From Ascaphus truei (Eukaryota > Chordata > Amphibia > Anura > Ascaphidae), in assembly GCA_036426205.1 (NCBI GenBank), contig CM071573.1, positions 71,363,240 through 71,427,239 on the forward strand: DNA of 64,000 nt. The letters are read 5' to 3'. Under the pieces are notes generated by a model. It made no database searches. It was not told the DNA's origin and was given only the letters and a program-made list of their open reading frames with translations. How positions within the stretch are numbered: position 1 is the first letter of the stretch; each line of letters starts with the position of its first letter. Position numbers and translations under genes: made by a program. This document shows positions 23,991 through 33,411 of the stretch, one piece after another.

Positions 23991-24360
23991 AAGCACTCTA
24001 TATATCACCTCAAACATCCCTTCAAATAACATATGGAGGAACACCTGTGCTCCACACTGTAGATATGTGGGAGATATGCTAAGTATATTTAAATGACTCA
24101 CACCCAACACCTCCTAAAATATTTCGATAACATCTATACTGACAAGCCTACGGCCCCTTGTGATGAAGAGGGTACTAGTGTCAGGCTCAACATCTATACT
24201 GACAAGCCTACGGCCCCTTGTGATGAAGAGGGTACTAGTGTCAGGCTCAACGGGATCAGAAACACACTCTCTGCAGCGCTAGCATTGAACTATCTCATGC
24301 TGGATAGCGCCACTGTCACAGTATACATTCGAGCTCACACCTGTAGCGAATCATACCTGT
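23991..24360. repeat. Interspersed repeat (AAATGACTCACACC family) with internal 60-bp duplication
   Basis: The stretch CAAACATCCCTTCAAATAAC, TATATTTAAATGACTCACAC and a GACAAGCCTAC block recur in the same order at about 57385-57700, and partly at 49040-49155. Within it, 24129-24188 is repeated perfectly at 24189-24248. The function and class of the family are unknown to me. Confidence 0.6.
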
Positions 24361-24594
24361 GGGCATGTACCTTTGGGCATACCTGTGGGCACTTCCTTTA
24401 AAAGTAGACCACTTCCAGGTGTACACATCACAATGAGAGTGCCAGCTCTGCAGGTAGCAACTCACACAGTCATTGTACATTGAAAATGCCACGCAAGAAA
24501 AATCATACCCGCTTATTACTAGGGTTAGAAGTCGAATTCTGTACATTTCTTCTATGAAAGTTTCCTCATTAGAAACCCTGTATTCTTACATCAC

Positions 24595-24840
24595 TATTAC
24601 ATCACTAACATTCAGGGACTATTTAACACCTCGAGTCATAAATCGCATACTACACACGGGGGAGGGATAGGCTCTGGTCACAGATAACATTCCAGGATGC
24701 ACTGTTTTTAAGTAAAACCCTTGCCTGCTTTATTCAATGTTACATCGCCGGAAGAAGAGATCAGTGTATCTCAAAAGCTCGCACAAATACAAGCATTTTG
24801 TTGGCCACAGAACGGTATCATCTATTCATTCTTGATTATA
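24595..24840 (+). mobile_element. Penelope-like tail, family A
   Basis: CATCACTAACATTCAGGGAC to TCTATTCATTCTTGATTATA parallels 55376-55616 closely. It contains the CGCCGGAAGAAGAGATCAGT and CTCAAAAGC segment. Here GAAA of the core has become CAAA, so the ribozyme-like core is broken. Confidence 0.5.
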
Positions 24841-25210
24841 TATATAGACACACACACACACGCATCATACATGATATACAAGCAACACATGCAACACGCA
24901 CACTTACCATTACCAGTACACTGCACAGAAGAGCAGGCTTGGGAGAGGAGCAGCTGCTATATCACCTCTGTGGCGCCACCTAAAGGCCAGAATCGGCATT
25001 GAGCTGCTCCTCTCCTGGCCTAATTTCTGAAATCTGACAGGCCCAGAGGGGCAATGTCGCCCTACCCCCCAGTCCAGCTCTACAGATAAAGCAGGTAGTA
25101 ATGGTATTGCAATAACTAAAAATACAACTGATAGCCACAAATCTACACATATACACACAGACACAAACATTAGTGGTACGGAAACTTTTGCTCCTCATGG
25201 TGATATAGAT
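24841..25210. other. No gene recognised
   Basis: Contains a (CA)n run (24849-24862) and a stretch (24940-25020) with two near-inverted copies of GAGAGGAGCAGCT and GCTCCTCTCCTGG. Probably an unclassified palindromic repeat. Confidence 0.35.
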
Positions 25211-25421
25211 CAATGGGTGCTAAACGCCAGTCCTTAAACCGCCCAACAGGTCATGTTTCAGGATATCCCGGCTTCAGCACAGGTGGCTCAATCAGAGGCT
25301 CTGTCAAAGACTGAGCCTCTGATTGATCCACCTGTGCTGAAGCTGGGACATCCTGAAAACCTGACCTGTTGAGTGTGTGTGGGGGGGGGGGGGGGTAGGG
25401 AACTGGATGTGAGCACCCCTG
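25211..25421. mobile_element. Palindromic hAT-like MITE with 8-bp TSD
   Basis: Runs from CAATGGGTGCTAAACGCC to GAGCACCCCTG, with the family's inverted TTCAGCACAGGTGGCTCA/CACCTGTGCTGAAGC core. Flanks are ATATAGAT (25203-25210) and ATATAGAA (25422-25429), a 7/8 match consistent with an hAT 8-bp target duplication. A poly-G run lies in the right arm. Its right end seeds the adjoining minisatellite. Confidence 0.8.
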
Positions 25422-25647
25422 ATATAGAACATTAGTGGTTGAGCACCCCTGATATAGAACATTAGTGGTTGAGCACCCCTGATATAGAACATTAGTGGTT
25501 GAGCACCCCTGATATAGAACATTAGTGGTTGAGCACCCCTGATATAGAACATTAGTGGTTGAGCACCCCTGATATAGAACATTAGTGGTTGAGCACCCCT
25601 GATATAGAACATTAGTGGTTGAGCACCCCTGATATAGAACATTAGTG
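25411..25647. repeat. 30-bp minisatellite, 8 copies
   Basis: The unit (GAGCACCCCTG, then ATATAGAACATTAGTGGTT) is repeated perfectly in register. The first 11 bases are the right end of the hAT-like MITE, the next 8 are its target duplication, and the rest is host flank. The repeat arose after insertion. The 10-residue repeating frame on the minus strand is a by-product. Confidence 0.95.
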
Positions 25648-26454
25648 TTATTCCTTCTGCCGTTTTAAGGGTTGCCAGGTGGCTTCTCCAAAAATACTGG
25701 ACTCAATGGATCTCACCACTCATCCTGTTTCCTCCTCTCTTTGGCCCCACCCCCAGACACATACTCCTGATTGGCTGCTGCTGAGTAATGCAGCCAATCA
25801 GGATGGAGAAAGCTGCCAGCCCCCTAAGAACAGCCCGGCTCTCTCCCTGCTCGGGGAAATCCCGCGGCCCCCCAAGCCAGTCAGGTCACAATGTCCAGAG
25901 AGGCAATACCGGTATACACACACATGTCCAGTATTACCTCTCATTTTTCTACTGAACAGCGTGTCCAAATACAGGACAGTCCGGTTCAATACTGGACACC
26001 TGGCAACCCTAGGCCAGTTTTTCATTTTAGAACTACTGTCTGCTCTAATAATACACTATTAAAATATGAATATTATTATTATTATTTTCCGCACCAGCTG
26101 TTACAGCCTCTGAGAAACAGTTAAAAAATTATGCATTTTCTTTTTTGTAATGTAAAGCTTAACAGTGTGGCTTCTCGTGCCGCTGGAGGTGCAAGTTACC
26201 ATTATCGAACCTGGCATATACCATCATACGTGTAAATGTTACTTATTTTTCTCCCCTATAATATAACAGCCAGCAGCAATGTGCTAATAGGATGCTACAG
26301 TCGTAATTAAAAAAAAAAAAAAAGGATGAATTGCTTTACAACAACAACCCTGCCAGTTAGAAAATACTTTGTTTATACATTTTCTGTTGTATGGTAAATC
26401 ATATTTTTAGATTAGGAAGGATTCAAATAGAAACCAGAGGCAAATGGTTTAACC
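25648..26454. other. No gene recognised
   Basis: A moderately GC-rich part (25670-26020) contains inverted words TGGCTTCTCC, TACTGGAC and GTCCAGTATT and CACCTGGCAACCCTAGG. These suggest a further inverted-repeat element (GGGTTGCCAGGTGGC at 25669 versus ACACCTGGCAACCCT at 25997). The rest is AT-rich. Confidence 0.4.
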
Positions 26455-27469
26455 CAGAGGTTCTTTTAAGTCCAGTCCTCAAGCTCCCCCAACAGGTCAG
26501 GTTTTAAGTGTAACGGTGTTTGCCCGGGCCAATCTCATATTGCCCCCCCTATGTGGACACTGACCCCTGTTACATGAAGTGTAGTGTGGTGCACCTGCTG
26601 GCTTGCAGAATCCCTGAGTCTCCCGCGGTGGTATGGGGGATGACATCAGGACTGGCTTATGAGGTAGTGCGGAGTTATACTCACTCATGGTACAGCGCCT
26701 CCATCTCTTCCAGACCCCCAGCGTAGCAGGGAGGAGTCTCTGAAAGAGAACCTCTATGTGCACCTTCTTCCCGACTGACTCCACAATCAGGACAGAAGCA
26801 ATCTTTATCTTTGGCATCCTTTATTGTCACCATGCATGGACAACCGCCCATCATAGCGGACGGTCTTCTAGCCGCTCATCTCAGGTTGCTTCCCAAAGGA
26901 AGTCCCTGGACACCACTCCTAGTCAGGGCCCTAGAAGCTGTCCTTGCTCTTCCCTTACTCCCTGATGGAGTAAGGGGAATAGCCTGCCCACACCTCTCCC
27001 CTAAGGGAGGGCCACAAAACTTGCCAGAGCCTTGACAGTTTGCTGGGTCAGACCAGTCTCACTCAGGTGGGTGAGACAACTAACTAAATACAGGATGTGC
27101 TGCATATTAAATAGATTCAGTAGGCACCACCCCTATGTCACTGTTAGTGGACACAGAGCCTTCTTTCACTGAATAATACACAGCACAGGAGGTGAGGCAA
27201 ACCCCATGATTACTCCTGGCAAACCTGCCCTTAACAGGGATTATTGCACAGGAGGAGAAAGTCATGTAACCCCAAAACTACACAGGGCTACATAAGGATA
27301 TCCCATCTTCAGCACAGATGGCTCAATCAGTTGAAGACTGAGCCATCTTGCTGTGCTGTGCTGTGCTGAAGCAGGGACTGATTGAACCTCCTGTGTTGAA
27401 GCAGGGATATCCTGAAAACCTGACCTGTTGGGAGGGGGGTATCTTGAGGACGGAAGTTGAGAACCCCTG
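26455..27469. mobile_element. hAT-like MITE split by an LTR, perfect 8-bp TSD
   Basis: Left part 26455-26518 and right part 27297-27469 belong to one palindromic MITE. The flanks GTTTAACC (26447-26454) and GTTTAACC (27470-27477) are identical, the cleanest hAT target duplication in the window. The interruption is the LTR at 26519-27292. Confidence 0.85.
26519..27292. mobile_element. Solo LTR with 4-bp TSD inside the MITE
   Basis: 774 bp, starting TGTAACGG and ending GGGCTACA, flanked by TAAG on both sides (26515-26518 and 27293-27296). Excision restores the MITE's GTTTTAAGGATATCC word. TG...CA ends and a 4-bp duplication fit a retroviral-type or Gypsy-type LTR. It is unrelated to the 32-43 kb LTRs by eye. 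There is no internal region, so it is a solo LTR from LTR-LTR recombination. Confidence 0.8.
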
Positions 27470-27756
27470 GTTTAACCCTTTGCTGCCATGAGACCAGGAA
27501 TGCAATTGCTATTGGAAGCCCACAGTCATTCAAATGACTGGATAAAAGCACAAGGATGTGAAGCAATTAGCTGAAATTCACTCCGGGAGCCAGCAGTGGG
27601 AAAGGAATTTGGCAAAACATCGAATTGAAGGTTTATTGCTCGGTCTGTACTGCAGACAGGAAAACGGCCTCTGATTTGTACAGAAACATTTCAAATCAGA
27701 ACATTTCCGAGCCATGGGCAAGTATAATGGGACTGATTTATCTAATAAACAATAGA

Positions 27757-28208
27757 TACCACAACAACAGCTGCATATCCAATGTCAGTGGATCCAACTG
27801 GCATGTCTGGGAGATGGTTCTTTGGTCCCATGGAATATCGCTTCAGCAGAGAAGTTAGATGGAATTATGGTAGGACTTGTACATGAAAGTGTATGCCAGG
27901 GGTGGCCAACTCCAGTCCTCTAGGGACACCAACAGGTCAGGTGGTATGGACATCACTGCTTCAGCACCAGTGGCACAGTCAGAATGAGCCACCTGTGCTG
28001 AAGCAGGGATATCCTTAACAACTGACCTGTTGGGTAGGCCCTTGAGGACTTGAGTTGGCCACCCCTGGCATACAACAACAGCTGCATATTAAATGTCAGT
28101 GGATCCAGCTGGCATGTCTGTGAGCTGGGGCTTTGGTCCCTTGGAATATCGCTTCAGCAGAGAACTTAGATGGAATTATGGCAGGACTTGTACATGAAAG
28201 TGTATGCC
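27757..28208. repeat. About 138-bp direct repeat flanking a MITE
   Basis: 27760-27896 and about 28071-28208 are direct repeats (ACAACAACAGCTGCATAT ... GTACATGAAAGTGTATGCC) with roughly ten differences. The MITE at 27897-28067 sits exactly between them. Confidence 0.85.
27897..28067. mobile_element. Palindromic hAT-like MITE between direct repeats
   Basis: Ends CAGGGGTGGCCAACTCCAGT and GTTGGCCACCCCTG are inverted repeats. The immediate flanks GTATGC and GCATAC are inverted rather than direct, so an ordinary 8-bp TSD is not seen. Confidence 0.8.
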
Positions 28209-28687
28209 ACGAAGCAATGTAGTTATCCTGAATAACAAAACCAAAAGTGCATGCGCACACCAGGAACAAACTGAAAACCCCTTTTTCGAAATGATTCTTG
28301 TTTTTGCATTGGTTTTAATTAACGTTGCTTCCGATAGAATTTCATGCGTGAGACACTTCAAACCTGAAAAATGAGAGGTTACACAATATCAACCATCCAC
28401 AGCTCCTCATAGCAAATAATCACTCAAAACAAGAACATTCTCACCCTCCAATAACCACAACTAGTTGTTTTTTTCCCAAGACGTGGTGGAAATATGAACA
28501 TAGTTAATACCCAAAATGTATGATGCATATTTTTGGATGGTGTAAGTGTCATTTACAGTTTTCACACCTGCTAAAGAAAGGAGTGAGAAATACTCTGGGA
28601 TGTTGTGCTTGTGTAAGTCTTAGCCTCACGTCTAGGACAATTACCACTAGTATATTTGCCCGCCCGGATCTATCGCCGCCGCAGGTA
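28209..28687. other. No gene recognised
   Basis: AT-rich sequence ending in a small GC-rich patch (CGCCCGGATCTATCGCCGCC) just before the telomere-like stretch. Confidence 0.4.
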
Positions 28688-28838
28688 ATCCTAACCCTAG
28701 CCTCTAACCCTAAACACTAACCCCTAACCTTAATGAAAAAATGAAACCCTAAAAATCCTAACCCTTAATTCTAACTTTAACCCCTAATCCTTTCCTTAAC
28801 CCCAAACGCTGAAAAACTTAAATCCTAACACCTATCTC
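28688..28838. repeat. Degenerate telomere-like (CCCTAA)n
   Basis: Many CCTAAC, CTAACCC and CCCTAA words are separated by small indels and changes. This is the C-rich strand of the vertebrate TTAGGG repeat. Density falls to the right. It is best read as a decayed interstitial telomeric repeat. Confidence 0.65.
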
Positions 28839-29628
28839 AGGGACAAAACTGTCCCTCCACGACAAAACGGTTTAGCCTCTGTCAATAAACTCTCATTATG
28901 TCCTGAAATCTAGGTACTTTATGAATGGTGTGCAACAGAACCTTATTTAATATCACTAAATGTGACCATCAACACAGCAGGAGTAGAAGAATAGTGAAGG
29001 ACTCGTCTGTTTGTGATTACTGAAGATCAGAGGGTAAAAAAGAACAGACGCCACACAAAATCAGAATATCAGACATTCCAATGATCTGTAGAGACTACTT
29101 TAAATTATATTTACTGTAAGAAACAGGAGTTTCTTGGCATCTGAAATCAAATAAAGTTACTTGGTATACATTTATAAAGCAACATGTACATTTCCAAAAA
29201 AAAGCCAAAATCTTTTCCCCCAGAATATGATATGCTGCTTTAATATTTATCCACATTTTATTGTGCATCAGCCAATCACAAAACTCCATTTATTCAAATC
29301 GTTTTGTTCCTCTTGCAATATGCAGCTGCCTGGTGTTGCATTAATGCACGCTCTGTGGAGTAAAAGCACCAACCCACACATTAGCTTCCTTATGGCCCTG
29401 GGTCTTTCAGCCTCTCTGGTGAGGCAGCAGTTGTCTTGCAGCTGTCTTCTCCACAGGCTCCTGGAGGTTGTGCCATATAGAAAAATCAGTGTTTCTGCTG
29501 CAATGGAACATGTGAACTGCAATCCTGTCTGAGCAGTCAGCATAGACACCTCTTACACTGGGGCTGCGAGACACTTATGTATAAGCAGTGATTAATATTG
29601 AGTGCTTTGATGCTACTTGTCCTTAGGG
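28839..29628. other. No gene recognised
   Basis: Open frames at 29161-29549 on both strands overlap one another and show no family motif or splice context. No repeat identified. Confidence 0.4.
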
Positions 29629-29824
29629 CAGCGGTGACCAACACCAGTCCTCACGGGCCACCAAAAAGGTCAGGTTTTAAGGATATCCCTGCTTCAGCAC
29701 AGGTGGCTCAATCAGTGGCTCAGTCTTTGACTGCGCCACTGATTGAACCACCTGTGCTGAAGCAGGGAAATCCGTAAAACCTGGCCTGATGATGCCCCTG
29801 GAGGACTGGTGTTGGCCACTCTTG
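29629..29824. mobile_element. Palindromic hAT-like MITE with 8-bp TSD
   Basis: Starts CAGCGGTGACCAACACCAGT and ends GTTGGCCACTCTTG. The inverted halves include TTCAGCACAGGTGGCTCAAT and its complement. Flanks CCTTAGGG and CTTTAGGG match at 7 of 8 positions. Confidence 0.8.
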
Positions 29825-29910
29825 CTTTAGGGGTCGATTTATTTAAGTCTCCCGGCTGCATAAATGACACAAAATCAGTGCACCAGATTTATCGAAGAAA
29901 AAACTCGAAG

Positions 29911-31091
29911 GGGCCTATTCTATAAGCCCCGATAAGCCACTTATCGAGGCCTTTGCGGCCAAAATGCCTACTGCTATTCAGTAAGCCTCGATAAGTGGGC
30001 GATAAAGGCATGAATCGCCAATTTTTGCTGCCGTCCAAAGCACTTCGCCGGGCGAGCGGCGAAAAGCCACTTATCGGCAGGTTCTGAAACTCGTGCAATT
30101 CTAGTAGCCTCGATTAGTTTATTGAGGCTAATCGCGGCTCTAGAATGGCGAGTTTCTCCCAAAATCCTAACGCCAGGAAAAGTTGGCGTGAAGTTGGGGT
30201 GAAGCTGCTGAAAGGCGGCGATAAAGGACTTAGAAAAAAAAATGAATTTTTCCTGCATCAGATTGATGCCGGGGGTCTCCGGAGCTGATACCCATTAATA
30301 TCAGCACCGGAGACCCCCGGCATGAATCCCATGCAATAAAAATGCATTTATAGGCAACTTCATTACCTTAGTGGCTAACCGCTAAGGCAGTGAAGGGGTT
30401 AACTCCACCCGCAACCCCCCTGCAAGGCCTAAACACCTACCAAGGACCAAATACCACCTGCATCCACAATAAACTGGACACTGGTGGTTAACTCCTTCAT
30501 TGCCTTAGCCGCAAGCCGCTATGGTAATGAAGCTGTTTTAATACAAATGTTGATACTAGTGTAGATGAGCAGGGGGTCTCCGGAGCAGAACCGCATTGAT
30601 TTGAAGTCCGGGGACCACTTCTTCCCCAGATACAGGCCCCGTTATGGGGTGCCAGTATCTCCTATGCATTTTATTCCCACGGTCATGTGACGCGAGACAT
30701 TTAAATGCATAGGAGATACCGGCGCCCTATAATTTGGCCTGTATCTCGGAAAGCAGGGGGTTCCCCGGACCTCAAATCAACGCGGTTCTGCTCCGGAGAC
30801 CCCCTGCTCACGCACACTAGTATTACATTTTTTATTAAAACCCTCCGATCGCTGGCGAGATATGCGCAGGGAGAGGCGGCGCTCTCTGTGCAGCTGGGCC
30901 AGATCGCTGCAGATCGCCGGGTAAGCTCTTTAGAGAGAGGCGCACATCACGCCACCGGCTACTCGCCCGTTTTGGGCATTTTGCTATCTCAGGTTTTCGA
31001 GGCTCTTAATACCGTGATAGCAACGCTCCAAAAACTGGGGGTGTAACCGGCCCGGCGATTTTTTTTTATGAGGTTTACAGAATAGGCCCCT
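29911..31091. mobile_element. 1.2-kb non-autonomous inverted-repeat element
   Basis: The left end GGGGCCTATTCTATAAGCC and the right end (complement of GGTTTACAGAATAGGCCCC) are inverted repeats of about 19 bp. There is no transposase. The inside includes two strong palindromes: GGGGGTCTCCGGAGCTGAT with its complement (30270-30322), and 30560-30825 (GCAGGGGGTCTCCGGAGCAG ... CTGCTCCGGAGACCCCCTGC). It appears itself to be nested in another repeat (GATTTAT words at 29835 and TGATAAACCC at 31119). The superfamily is not recognised. Confidence 0.6.
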
Positions 31092-31180
31092 AATTGTTTT
31101 TAGTAGGATTAGTTTTCATTGATAAACCCAGTGCTTTTTTCGCACTGTTTGTTTCCTAGTTTTGCAGCTGTGAGACTGAC

Positions 31181-31400
31181 AGTAATAATAATAATAATAA
31201 TAATTTTATTTCATACATCGCTTTTCTCCCACTAGGACTCAAAACACTTTACAACTACAACATAGCTCGTGGAAAGCAGCACTGTACAGTACATAGGATT
31301 ATTCCAGACACAGTCCCTGCCCAGAGGAGCTTACAATCTATGGTGTTGGTGTCTGAGGCACCGGGAGATAAAGTGACTTGCCCAAGGTCACAAGGCGTTT
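31181..31400 (-). repeat. SINE-like repeat, divergent
   Basis: An (ATA)n run is followed by TTTATTTCATACATCGCTTT, a CACTTTACAA stretch, CAGAGGAGCTTACAATCTAT and GACTTGCCCAAGGTCACAAG. The layout parallels the other minus-orientation SINE-like copies, with an extra 3' portion. Confidence 0.5.
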
Positions 31401-31494
31401 CAACAGTCTGCAAATACTATTCTCTGCACTGTTCAAGAGTCAATCCACGTGGGCGATTCTGTTTGTAAATGTGTTTTTTAACCTGGGATTAAAG

Positions 31495-31640
31495 CAGGGG
31501 GTATCCGGAGCTGAACACTATTAATTTCAGCTCCGGGAACCTTCGACTGAGCCACTGATTGAGACACCTGTGGTGAAGCAGGGATATCTTTAACCTGACC
31601 TGTTGGAGGGGTGTTATGGACTGGAGTTGAGAAATTCTGG
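31495..31640. repeat. Fragments of a snap-back repeat and of the hAT-like MITE
   Basis: 31495-31545 carries GCAGGGGGTATCCGGAGCTG, as in the palindromes of 30.3-30.8 kb and 45.5 kb. 31547-31640 carries the right half of the hAT-like MITE (CCTGTGGTGAAGCAGGGATA, CCTGACCTGTTGG). Both are truncated and abut. Confidence 0.5.
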
Positions 31641-32029
31641 CGTAAATAATTCTAAATTAGTTGTGGATTTTTTTTTTATCTATCTACTGAAAGCAAGATG
31701 CCTGAGCACCATTATATAATTATAATGATATTGCTGTGCAGTTGAAGAAGATATCTATGAGATCCGTACGATATAGTTTTATCTATGAAGAACTCTAATG
31801 TTCTTCTCTCCTCTCAAAGGTGAAGAAGACGCTGGCACACACAGAGCGCCGAAATAAAAATCCCAAACATAAAAAATCTCCCCCCCCAAAAAGTATTGGC
31901 ACAGGTAGCACAACTTCTGGGGTCTCAGTACTTGCACGACCAGAGTCAACCGGGCGCGGGAGCGGAGCAATCGCCCACGGTCTACGGGCTCCTCACAGAG
32001 ACCACAAGATGTAATTATGGAATTAAGAT
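31641..32029. other. Unclassified stretch
   Basis: A plus-strand open frame (31820-32014) encodes a basic, Pro/Ser-rich peptide, including KKTLAHTERRNKNPKHKKS. Composition resembles the N-terminus of some L1-type ORF1 proteins, but that is weak. A splice-acceptor-like CTCTCAAAG precedes it. Confidence 0.25.
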
Positions 32030-32616
32030 GCTAAGTAGCAGACAGGTGCAGCTAATCAAATGCCCTTGATTAATTGATCATCAGCAAGTGTGACCACTTC
32101 TATAAAAGCCAAAGTTTTAGCAGTTTGCTGGTCTGGAGCATTCAGGTGTGTGTTAACACAATGCCAAGGAGGAAAGACATCAGCAATGATCTTAGAGAAG
32201 CAATTGTTGCTGCCAATCAATCTGGGAAGGGTTATAAGGCCATTTCCAAAAATGTAAAGTCCATCATTCTGCATTGAGAAAGATTATTCAAAAGTGTAAA
32301 ACATTCAAGACAGTTACCAATCTTCCCAGGAGTGGACGTCCCAGCAAATTCACCCCATTGTCAGAGCGTGCAATGCTCAGAGAAATTGCAAAAAACCCAA
32401 GAGTTACATCTCAGACTCTACAGGCCTCAGTTAGCATGTTAAATGTTAAAGTTCATGACAGTACAATTAGAAAAAGACTGAACAAGTATGGTTTGTTTGG
32501 AAGAACATGTCAGCACGATTTAGGTTTGCAAAGTTGCATCTGAACAAACCACAAGACTTCTGGAACAATGTCCTTTGGACAGACGAGACCAAAGTGGAGA
32601 TGTTTGGCCATAATGC
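32030..32616 (+). pseudogene. Tc1-like transposase relic, truncated by Gypsy insertion
   Basis: Starting at ATG 32161, the reading encodes MPRRKDISNDLREAIVAANQ, the N-terminal paired-like DNA-binding region of Tc1/mariner transposase. A one-base frameshift near 32252 moves it to the frame of RKIIQKCKTFKTV and SGRPSKFTPLSERAM. Around 32505, roughly a dozen codons between LFGR and the ARFRFAKLHLN block are deleted. The last residues, WTDETKVEMFGHN, include the first catalytic Asp; the protein is then cut by the Gypsy LTR at 32617. The second Asp and the Glu are absent, and no Tc1 remnant appears beyond 42835. About 130 bp of Tc1-type 5' UTR precede the ATG. Confidence 0.85.
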
Positions 32617-33411
32617 TGTCAGGATGTGCTCACCACAAACGAGATGGGACCGCGGTGCTGAGGTGGGAAATGTAATTACGCACCCACAGCCACGAGGGCA
32701 CGTCTTGATTGAAGAATGGTCTGGGATTCCGGGATCGGGGTAGGAGAGGTACGGATGGTAGAGGGTGCGGTAGCCAAGTCCAGGGTTAGAGAGAGAGACG
32801 TTGTCGTTTACCGTAAGGCAGAATCCGAATGCCAGAGATGAGGAGAGTCGTGATGCCGTATGCCGAGTTCGGGATGCCAGAGGTGCAGGAAGACGTAGCA
32901 GAAGCCGGTCCGGTACACAAGGAAATCTGTGGAACAGAACTAGGGAGGCAGAGAGTGATGAGAACAACTGGTTCTATGCTCAGCCGATGAGTTAATGAAT
33001 CTGGAGGGTATATGTAGGTATGGGGAACCAATAGCCGAGTTGCAAGGTGGGGGTGTGTGAATGGGCCAGGCTGAGACAGGGATAGGTCTAGATGAGTTCC
33101 TGGAGGAGGAGCTATAAATCCTAGAAGTATTGGTGCATTGTATAGTGGCATTGAAAAAGGGTACTGTCTCTTTAAAGGGTTGGTGCGCCCCTGTGTGGCC
33201 GCGCCTCCCTGTGGCAGTGTCTGCAGCTGCGTGCGCGGACCCACGCCCTGAACCGAGGGCAGAAGAGAAGACTTGACGTGCGCGCGCGCGCATAGGAGGA
33301 CCGGAGCTTGGCGCCATGGGAAAGGAGTCTATGCGAGCCGCGGGAGACCCAGACAGAGCCGCGGGTGAGTAAGGAGCACGCCGTGCACGGCGTGACTCCT
33401 GCTTCCTTACA
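32617..33411 (-). repeat. 3' LTR of copy A
   Basis: 795 bp, ending with TG...CA-type inverted dinucleotides (TGTCAGG at the left, CTTACA at the right in plus orientation). A purine tract (GAAGGGGGGGG on the minus strand) lies just upstream, in the position of a polypurine tract. A TATA-like CATATACCC sits about 30 nt before the predicted transcript start at about 32985. The LTR closely matches 39195-39982, except for an 8-base difference at about 32990-33000. Confidence 0.9.

Noticed and set aside
25304..25642. Minus-strand frame with a repeating 10-residue peptide
   Set aside because: The 30-bp minisatellite keeps any frame open. The array formed from a MITE end and host flank, not from a gene.
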